Positions 58,244 through 64,000 of a stretch of DNA of 64,000 bases are shown here, piece after piece. Location: assembly GCF_900113115.1 (NCBI RefSeq), contig NZ_FOOF01000002.1, positions 1 through 64,000 on the forward strand, given 5' to 3'. Made by a program: the position numbers and the translations under genes. The first letter of the stretch is position 1; each line of letters starts with the position of its first letter. The DNA comes from Duganella sp. CF458. Its GTDB lineage: Bacteria; Pseudomonadota; Gammaproteobacteria; Burkholderiales; Burkholderiaceae_D. The notes beneath the pieces were generated by a model. The model saw nothing but the letters and a program-made list of their open reading frames with translations. It searched no databases and was not told where the DNA came from.

Positions 58244-60399
58244 CAGCGCAAGGCGTTGCGCCCGGCCTTCTTCGCCTCGTACATCGCCATGTCGGCCTGC
58301 TTCAGCAGCATGTCCGGTTCTGCCGGATGAGGGCCGAAAAGCGTCAGCCCCAGGCTGCCGGAGCAATTCCATTCCAGGTCATCCAGCTGGAACGGCTTGG
58401 CCAACGCAGCCAGCACCTTGGCGCCGACGCCCTGTGCCTGCTGGTACGCGTTCGCCGCTTCGGCATCGAGCGTTTCCAGCACCAGGACAAACTCGTCGCC
58501 GCCAAGGCGCGCTACCGTGTCGCCGGCGCGCACGCAGTCCTGCAGCCGTTGCGCCACCTGCTGCAACAGGCGGTCTCCATATTCGTGGCCGTGGGTGTCG
58601 TTAAGTGCCTTGAACTTGTCCAGGTCGATGAAGCAAAGAGCTCCATGCCGCTTGCTTCGGCCGCAGGCATACAAGGCCTGCTGCAGCCGGTCCATCAGCA
58701 TGCGCCGGTTCGGTAAGCCGGTCAGCGCGTCGAAGTAGGCAAGGCGCCGCACCAGCTCTTCGCGCGCCTTGCGTTCCGAATTATCGACAAACATGTGCAC
58801 ATAATGGGTTACCTCGCCGGCCAGTCCACGCACTGCCGTGATGGAAGTGAGAACCGGGCATTCGCTGCCATCCTTGCGGCGCAATTCGATCTCGCCTTCC
58901 CAGGTATCGTGCTGTCCGATGGCGACTGCAATCGTTGCCTGCAGCGCGGGCTCGCCAGGCATGGAGTACAGGCGCTGCGCGGTATCGCCTGCCAATTCAG
59001 CCAGGGAATAGCCGCTAAGCGTCGCGAGCGCGCGGTTGACCCGCAGGATTCGCCCGGCGGCATCGGTGACCAGCATGCCCTCCTTGGTATCGAAGGCGAT
59101 GGCGGCCACCCGGGATTCTTCCACGGCGCGTCGCCGATCTGTCACGTCGGTCGTATAGCCGAACCACAGGATGCTGCCGTCCGGCTGCCGCTCCGGCACA
59201 GAGCTATTCAACAGCCAGCGGTCGGTGCCTTCGTCCTGGGTGACGCGGTATTCGATATGCCACGGCGCCAGCGTGCGTACCGACTCCATCATCGAGTCGC
59301 GCACCACCGAGCGGTCCTCCGGATGGAGCTTATCCAGCAGCGGCGCCGCGTCAATGCGTACACACTCGGGATCGGTGCCGTACAAGCCGTGCATTGCATT
59401 GCTGGCGTAGGGAAAACTCAGGTTGCCATCCGCACGGCGCTGGAACACATGCACCATCCCAGGCACCATGCGTGCGATCTTGTCCAGGCGCTCGAACGAC
59501 TCCTGCAACTGGCGCGCCGATTCCCGCTTTTGCTTGTCGGCGTCCTGCAGGTCATGTTGCATTTGTCCCAGCCATCCGAGCACGCTGTCCTGCTTGCGCG
59601 CCGCGAGCACGCGGCCAAAGCGGCCCTCCGCCAGGTCGAGCATGACTTCGTGTATTTCCCCCATGGTTCCGCCCAGCTTACGGCGCGTCGCAAAATAAAG
59701 CTCGACCAGCATGGCCATGCTAAGAACGCCGAGCGCCACCACGACCATGCGCAGCGTATTGGCGTCCGCCTGGGCTGCGGCAACTGCCGCGCGCGTCCGT
59801 TCGTCAATCGCCACGAAGGCGACATCGATTGACTGCATGATGTCCCGTTTGGCCCGGTCGTAGCGGTCGCCGAACAACGCAGCGCCCGATTGCTCCAGTT
59901 TTCCGCTCGCAGCCAGCTCCATGGCCTCGTATTCCATCGTGGTCAACGAGTCGGAACGGCGCTTGGCATCTTGCAGCAGGTAGAGCTCGGATGCCGTGAA
60001 GCCAGCCTTGCGCATGCGCTCCAACAAAGGCGTGCGCTCGGCACTGAAAGGACGCGGGCGACTGCCGTCGGCCAGCACCAGATCCCAGTAAACGCCGTCA
60101 TAGCGCTCGGGCAGCGCCTGCAAGCCATCGCGTATAGCCAGCACTTCTTCGAAATAGCGGCGGTAGTGCGACTTGCCGGTGGCGGCGTACGAACGCGCCA
60201 GCTTGGTCAGGTCTTGCGACGACTGGCGCAATTCATCCATCAACGTCAAGGATTGCTCACGCTGCACATTGATGGCGTCGACCCGCAATTCCTGCCGCGC
60301 ATACAAGGTGAACGCCGCGACCAGCGCGGCCAGCACGACCAGCAAGGCCGCGGAGCGAACGAAGAATGGGTTATCGGGTAACGCCGGCAATCGTTTCAT
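58231..60399 (-). CDS. membrane PAS-PAS-GGDEF diguanylate cyclase
   Basis: 722 residues: TM1 about 15-34, a periplasmic domain about 35-205, TM2 about 215-238, a linker helix, two PAS-like domains (about 305-425 and 430-545) and a GGDEF domain (about 550-718). The catalytic GGDEF is intact at 633-637 and is preceded by a RAGD inhibitory I-site, so c-di-GMP synthesis with product feedback is expected. There is no EAL domain. I chose ATG 60399; a TTG at 60438 is in frame. A 7-bp inverted repeat lies just upstream at 60421-60441. Confidence 0.92.
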   Translation of the reverse strand: MKRLPALPDNPFFVRSAALLVVLAALVAAFTLYARQELRVDAINVQREQSLTLMDELRQSSQDLTKLARSYAATGKSHYRRYFEEVLAIRDGLQALPERYDGVYWDLVLADGSRPRPFSAERTPLLERMRKAGFTASELYLLQDAKRRSDSLTTMEYEAMELAASGKLEQSGAALFGDRYDRAKRDIMQSIDVAFVAIDERTRAAVAAAQADANTLRMVVVALGVLSMAMLVELYFATRRKLGGTMGEIHEVMLDLAEGRFGRVLAARKQDSVLGWLGQMQHDLQDADKQKRESARQLQESFERLDKIARMVPGMVHVFQRRADGNLSFPYASNAMHGLYGTDPECVRIDAAPLLDKLHPEDRSVVRDSMMESVRTLAPWHIEYRVTQDEGTDRWLLNSSVPERQPDGSILWFGYTTDVTDRRRAVEESRVAAIAFDTKEGMLVTDAAGRILRVNRALATLSGYSLAELAGDTAQRLYSMPGEPALQATIAVAIGQHDTWEGEIELRRKDGSECPVLTSITAVRGLAGEVTHYVHMFVDNSERKAREELVRRLAYFDALTGLPNRRMLMDRLQQALYACGRSKRHGALCFIDLDKFKALNDTHGHEYGDRLLQQVAQRLQDCVRAGDTVARLGGDEFVLVLETLDAEAANAYQQAQGVGAKVLAALAKPFQLDDLEWNCSGSLGLTLFGPHPAEPDMLLKQADMAMYEAKKAGRNALRCYSA

Positions 60400-60420
60400 G
60401 ACGGGCTGGAGGAAAGGTGT

Positions 60421-60441
60421 CGCTTGATCATACGTCAAGCG
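60421..60441. promoter_or_regulatory. inverted repeat CGCTTGA-N7-TCAAGCG
   Basis: Seven-base arms 60421-60427 and 60435-60441 are exact complements. The site is 22 bases upstream of the GGDEF gene's ATG, where an operator would fit. It may be fortuitous. Confidence 0.35.
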
Positions 60442-60490
60442 CTTCCCCCAAAACCCACCATGAGTCCATTCTGCAACAATGTTTGAGTGA

Positions 60491-60850
60491 CTACAAATCT
60501 ATTACCATCTCGAATCCGCCATAGACCAGCCGTTTACCATCGAACGGCATCTTGGCGGGGTCCATCATTTCCTTCATGCGCGGATCGGCCATGACCTTTT
60601 CGTTGCAGGAATCGCGCACCTGGCGCGAGGGATAGATAATCCACGAAAACACCACCACCTCGCCGTCCTCCAGCTTGACCGCTTGTGGAAAGGAAGTGTG
60701 AGTGCCGACTTTCACATCGTCGGCGACGGTTTCGCGGTACTCAGTGGCACCATACTCGCGCCACACTTTTGCGCATTGGCGCGACATCTCCAGGTACGCA
60801 TCCATGTTCTTGCTGGGAACCGGCACAATGAATCCATCAACATAAGCCAT
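60491..60850 (-). CDS. DUF1428 family protein
   Basis: 119 residues of the DUF1428 family, a ferredoxin-like dimeric alpha/beta fold of unknown role. The start YVDGFIVPVPSKNMDAYLEMSR, VVVFSWIIYPSRQVRDSCN and the RLVYGGFEMVID end are characteristic. ATG 60850 follows GGAGG. It is followed upstream at 31 bases by the GlxA-type regulator gene, so the two may share a transcript. Confidence 0.9.
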   Translation of the reverse strand: MAYVDGFIVPVPSKNMDAYLEMSRQCAKVWREYGATEYRETVADDVKVGTHTSFPQAVKLEDGEVVVFSWIIYPSRQVRDSCNEKVMADPRMKEMMDPAKMPFDGKRLVYGGFEMVIDL

Positions 60851-60881
60851 CGGAGCCTCCAATTAAAAGAGAGCTCCCAGC

Positions 60882-61856
60882 TTATGCCGCACGATTGGCC
60901 GTGACAAGGAAAGCGCGACGATACGCACCCGGTGTGGTGGCCGCGACGCGGCGGAAGTGGTGGCGCAGCGATTCTTCCGAACCGAAACCGGCCCGCTCGG
61001 CTACCTGAGCCAGGGCGATCTCCGGCGCTTCCAGCAAGTCCTTCGCAATCGCTACCCGCTCGCGCACCAGCCACTCAACCGGCCCCATGCCGGTAGCGTC
61101 CTGGAATTGGCGCTGGAGCGTGCGCGGACTCATTGCCGCGCGTTCGGCCATGCTGGCCACCGTGTGCGGCGCCGCTGGGTGGCTGCGCAGCCAGTCCATC
61201 AGGCGCGACAAGCGCCCCTGCTCATCATGCGCCATGGGGCGCGGCAGGAATTGCGCCTGCCCGCCTTCCCGGTGCGGCGCCACCACCAGGCGCTGCGCGA
61301 CCATATTGCCGACCCGCGCGCCGTAATCGCGTCGCACCAGGTGCAGCAGCATGTCCAGTCCCGCCGCCGATCCGGCCGAGGTGATGATCTGTCCTTCGTC
61401 GACATACAGGTCATCCGCCAGCACGCGGATGCGTGGATAGCGGCGCTGCAGCCGTTCGACGTAACGCCAGTGGGTGGTGGCGCGTTGGCCATCCAGCACC
61501 CCTGCCGCGGCCAGGATGAAAACACCGGAGCAGATGGTGCACAGGCGGGCACCGCGCGCATGGGCAGCACGGATTTGCGCCAGCAGCGCCTGTGGCGGCT
61601 CCTCGTCGGCATCGCGCCAGCCGGGAATCACGATGGTATCGGCCCGCTCCAGCAGCGCCGGATCGTAAGGCGCCTGCACCAGGATCCCGCCGGCCGCACG
61701 GATCGGCCCCCGCTCGACGGCGCAGACGGCAAAATCGTACCAATCCACCCCCAGCTCCGGACGATCCAGGGCAAACAGCTCGACGGCGCAGCCGAATTCG
61801 AAGGTGCACAGGCCATCGTAGGCCAGCGCCACGACCAGGTGTTTTTTCGCGCTCAT
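60882..61856 (-). CDS. GlxA-family transcriptional regulator (DJ-1/PfpI plus AraC HTH)
   Basis: 324 residues. The N-terminal half (about 5-170) is a DJ-1/PfpI-like domain (VVALAYDGLCTFEFGCAVELF, TICSGVFILAAAGVLDGQRATTHW; the Cys is in LCTICSG), and the C-terminal half (about 215-315) is an AraC HTH pair (MAERAAMSPRTLQRQFQDATGMGPVEWLVRERV, AQVAERAGFGSEESLRHHFRRVAATTPGAYRR). Related regulators respond to small aliphatic or nitrogenous compounds. It is divergent from the rhodanese gene (96-base gap) and close to the DUF1428 gene. Confidence 0.92.
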   Translation of the reverse strand: MSAKKHLVVALAYDGLCTFEFGCAVELFALDRPELGVDWYDFAVCAVERGPIRAAGGILVQAPYDPALLERADTIVIPGWRDADEEPPQALLAQIRAAHARGARLCTICSGVFILAAAGVLDGQRATTHWRYVERLQRRYPRIRVLADDLYVDEGQIITSAGSAAGLDMLLHLVRRDYGARVGNMVAQRLVVAPHREGGQAQFLPRPMAHDEQGRLSRLMDWLRSHPAAPHTVASMAERAAMSPRTLQRQFQDATGMGPVEWLVRERVAIAKDLLEAPEIALAQVAERAGFGSEESLRHHFRRVAATTPGAYRRAFLVTANRAA

Positions 61857-61952
61857 GGCGCAATCTTAACGCATTATGGCTTTCGCGCCACTGCCGCGCG
61901 CGACGCGGGCGGCCGACAATGGTGTCACTTTCAACCGCCACAGGAGAATCAG

Positions 61953-62366
61953 ATGCCATCCATCGTCACCGAAGTCGCCGCAGCCCCAAGCGCCGAGGCG
62001 CTCGCCCACTTCGAAGATTCGCTGCGTTTTGAGACGGATTGCTGGGACGTTCACAGCGTGATGGGTACCGCGCAGCAGGACTTCGTGCTGCTCGACGTAC
62101 GGGGTACGGAAAAATATGCCACCGGCCACGTGCCCGGCGCGGTCGACCTGGGGCACCGCAAGATCATCGGCTCGAAACTGGCCGAATACCCTGCGCAGAC
62201 CGTGTTCGTCACTTACTGCGCCGGCCCGCACTGCAACGGCGCAGCGCGGGCGGCAATCCGGCTGGCCAAGCTTGGCCGCCCCGTGAAGATCATGACCGGC
62301 GGGATCACCGGCTGGCTGGACGAAGGCTTCGCCCTCGCCCCCTCGCCGCTGGCCGCCGCCGCGTAA
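61953..62366 (+). CDS. single-domain rhodanese
   Basis: 137 residues, no signal peptide. The rhodanese domain has FVLLDVRGTEKYATGHVPGAVDLGHR and the active-site loop TYCAGPHCNGA, with Cys89 as the likely persulfide-bearing cysteine and Cys94 nearby, plus MTGGITGWLDEGF. It transfers sulfane sulfur. ATG 61953 follows CAGGAG. A GlxA-type regulator is divergent at 96 bases, and the stop is adjacent, with no gap, to the convergent glutathione peroxidase stop. Confidence 0.9.
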   Translation: MPSIVTEVAAAPSAEALAHFEDSLRFETDCWDVHSVMGTAQQDFVLLDVRGTEKYATGHVPGAVDLGHRKIIGSKLAEYPAQTVFVTYCAGPHCNGAARAAIRLAKLGRPVKIMTGGITGWLDEGFALAPSPLAAAA

Positions 62367-62981
62367 TCAGCCTGCGAGGGCTTTCTCGAGCGCTTCCACC
62401 AGGGCCTTGTCATCCGGTTTGACCTTGCTCGGGAAGCTCTCGACCACATTGCCTTTGCGGTCGATCAGGTATTTATGGAAGTTCCACGCCGGCGCCTTGC
62501 CGGTCGCCTTGATCAGTCTCGCGTAGAACGGGTTTGGCGCATCGCCCGACACCACGGACTTGGCGAACATCGGGAACTTGACGCCATAGGTGTTGTAGCA
62601 AAGGTCAGCGATCTCCTTGCTGCTGCCCGGCTCCTGCTTGCCGAAATCGTTCGACGGGAAGCCCAGCACGACCAGACCTTTTCCCGCGTATTTCGCATAC
62701 ACTTCTTCCAGTCCTTTGTACTGCGGGGTATAGCCGCAATAGCTGGCTGTGTTGACGACCAGGATCACCTTGCCGGCGTACTGGCATAAGTCCTGCGGCG
62801 CATCGTCCTGCAAGCGGTTGAAGGACTGTTTAAGAATGGCAGGGCAGCTCGCAGCTGGCGCATTGGCGACAGCGGTGGCAGTAGCGGCTGCGGGTTGCGC
62901 GGCGGGTGCCTGTGCGAAGGCGGCTGCGGCGCTCAGGCTCAGCGCGGACAGCGCTGCAAACTTGGTGAGGATAGATGGCAT
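62367..62981 (-). CDS. exported glutathione peroxidase
   Basis: 204 residues with a signal-peptide-like N-terminus (about 1-24), an Ala/Pro-rich linker to about 45 and a thioredoxin-fold GPx domain. The catalytic Cys82 is in NTASYCGYTPQY (non-selenium), the Gln in FGKQEPGS and the Trp-Asn in WNFHKYL. Periplasmic reduction of peroxides is inferred. ATG 62981 was chosen for the signal peptide. It abuts the rhodanese stop and lies 37 bases from the divergent PHB depolymerase start. Confidence 0.9.
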   Translation of the reverse strand: MPSILTKFAALSALSLSAAAAFAQAPAAQPAAATATAVANAPAASCPAILKQSFNRLQDDAPQDLCQYAGKVILVVNTASYCGYTPQYKGLEEVYAKYAGKGLVVLGFPSNDFGKQEPGSSKEIADLCYNTYGVKFPMFAKSVVSGDAPNPFYARLIKATGKAPAWNFHKYLIDRKGNVVESFPSKVKPDDKALVEALEKALAG

Positions 62982-63018
62982 GGGTAGTCTCTTCCGGTTC
63001 GTTCGAATTTCCGATTGT

Positions 63019-63999
63019 ATGACAATTGCCGGCTGCACGTTGGCGCTGGCGGCAGCCACGCAAGCCTCGGCCGCGCCGGCGCCGCTGCCGTCAATGAAAG
63101 CCCGGCAAGTATCGATTTCCGGGCTGTCTTCCGGCGCCTTCATGGCGGTGCAATACCAGGTCGCCTATTCCGGCAGCGTGGTTGGCGCGGGAATCATCGC
63201 GGGCGGCAGCTATTACTGCGCGCAAGGCAGCATGATGAACGCCATCGGAAGCTGCAAAGGCGCCGACGTGGCCGAACTGGCGGCAGTGACCCGCAAGCGC
63301 GCCGACGCGGGCCAGGTCGATCCGGTCGCGAAACTGGCTTCGCATCGCGTGTGGATGTTCTCGGGCACCCTCGACCAGTTGGTGCCGGCCGCCTCAATGG
63401 CAGACCTGGCGAAGTACTACGCAGCCTTCATCCCCGCAGCGCAGATCCAGTACAAGAGCGACCTGGCCGCCGGTCACGCCATGCCGACTGATAGCTACGG
63501 CAATAAGTGCGACGCCCTGGCTGCGCCGTTTATCAGCAATTGCGGCTTCGATGCAGCCGGCAACCTGCTGCAATGGATCTACGGTCCCCTGAAAGCGCGC
63601 GGTGACAACGCTACCCCGGCGGGCAGACTCCAGGAATTCGAGCAGGCAGAGTTCATCCCGGCTCCGACAACGCACGGCATGGCCAACACCGGCTACGTCT
63701 ACATTCCCCCGGGCTGCGAAGCCGGTGGCGCAGGCTGCAAGCTGCACATCGCACTGCATGGCTGCATGCAGGATATCGGCACCCTCAAGGATACTTACGC
63801 CCGTCATGCGGGCTACAACGCCTGGGCCGATACCAACCGCATCGTGGTGCTTTACCCGCAAACGGCTGCAATCAGCCCGATGCCGAATCCGAAAGCATGC
63901 TGGGACTGGTGGGGTTACGACGATCCCGACTACTCGCTGCAGAGCGGCCGCCAGCTACGCGCCATCAAGCGGATGGCTGACCGCTTGACGGGAGCGTAA
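63019..63999 (+). CDS. exported PHB depolymerase-family esterase, permuted (type 2 order)
   Basis: 326 residues with a signal peptide (about 1-18, ASA-A). The lipase box GLSSG at 35-39 puts the nucleophile Ser37 near the mature N-terminus, followed by Asp119 (TLDQLVP), His153 (AAGHAMP) and the oxyanion HGC at 247-249. This Ser-Asp-His-oxyanion order is the type 2 arrangement of extracellular PHB depolymerases. There is no visible substrate-binding or linker domain. Start ATG 63019 was chosen; ATG 62980 is in frame. The gene is complete at the window's end. Confidence 0.88.
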   Translation: MTIAGCTLALAAATQASAAPAPLPSMKARQVSISGLSSGAFMAVQYQVAYSGSVVGAGIIAGGSYYCAQGSMMNAIGSCKGADVAELAAVTRKRADAGQVDPVAKLASHRVWMFSGTLDQLVPAASMADLAKYYAAFIPAAQIQYKSDLAAGHAMPTDSYGNKCDALAAPFISNCGFDAAGNLLQWIYGPLKARGDNATPAGRLQEFEQAEFIPAPTTHGMANTGYVYIPPGCEAGGAGCKLHIALHGCMQDIGTLKDTYARHAGYNAWADTNRIVVLYPQTAAISPMPNPKACWDWWGYDDPDYSLQSGRQLRAIKRMADRLTGA

Positions 64000-64000
64000 C

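Overview
The window is about 64 kb of GC-rich chromosome from a betaproteobacterium, most likely an Oxalobacteraceae member of the Massilia/Duganella/Janthinobacterium type. The grounds are gene content and order (argB near a pyrimidine 5'-nucleotidase and slmA, a fused pabB-pabC, EttA, a PEP-CTERM protein, a Burkholderiales-style Liv/acyl-CoA-ligase cluster, PHB depolymerases), GC-ending codons with frequent GTG/TTG starts, and GTGTC-type palindromic repeats in intergenic gaps. This is inference from content, since no rRNA is present. Coding density is very high and no gene-free stretch exceeds 300 bases. I see no insertion sequence, prophage, CRISPR array, integron or classical secondary-metabolite cluster.

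Layout. 0.2-9.1 kb: dsbB-prmC, gshA coupled to a histone-deacetylase-like gene with altered active-site residues, an OmpR-type two-component system divergent from a ccdA-like/thioredoxin pair, ohr, a DUF4148 protein and an ElaA-type acetyltransferase. 9.1-19 kb: a triple-FKBP lipoprotein, kup, rarD, a PEP-CTERM protein behind a sigma54-like promoter, ettA, small envelope proteins, alkB and a SUOX-fold protein. 19-26.9 kb: a MarR regulator with a Cys4 tail, then an AhpD-like/thioredoxin-like pair that shares an operator-like motif with it; a minus-strand series pepP-small ORF-mgtC-DUF924-DUF2520; a nucleotidyltransferase; and a crystallin/glycine-zipper protein.

27-36.4 kb: a Crp/Fnr regulator divergent from a cluster of acyl-CoA ligase, complete Liv-type ABC transporter, YjbR protein and PaaK-like ligase, which suggests uptake and CoA-activation of a carboxylic acid. 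36.5-46.1 kb: hpt, then on the minus strand the most distinctive locus: two sugar-type binding proteins, a TonB-dependent receptor, a GluP/FucP-type MFS transporter and an OmpR-type two-component system, with no ABC permease or ATPase. Two paired TTACA-like half-sites lie upstream. The organisation suggests TonB/MFS uptake with the binding proteins acting as sensors.

46-64 kb: a nitronate monooxygenase, a MuiA-like protein, a CorA-like protein, a long inverted repeat, an MBL hydrolase with DUF1289, a PHB depolymerase convergent with SemiSWEET and Cys-rich CWC genes, argB, tRNA-Thr, a TraB/GumN protein, a HAD nucleotidase, slmA, pabBC, a PAS-GGDEF diguanylate cyclase, DUF1428, a GlxA-type regulator divergent from a rhodanese, an exported glutathione peroxidase and a second, permuted PHB depolymerase.

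All functional statements come from reading the translated sequence and known family motifs. No database search was run.
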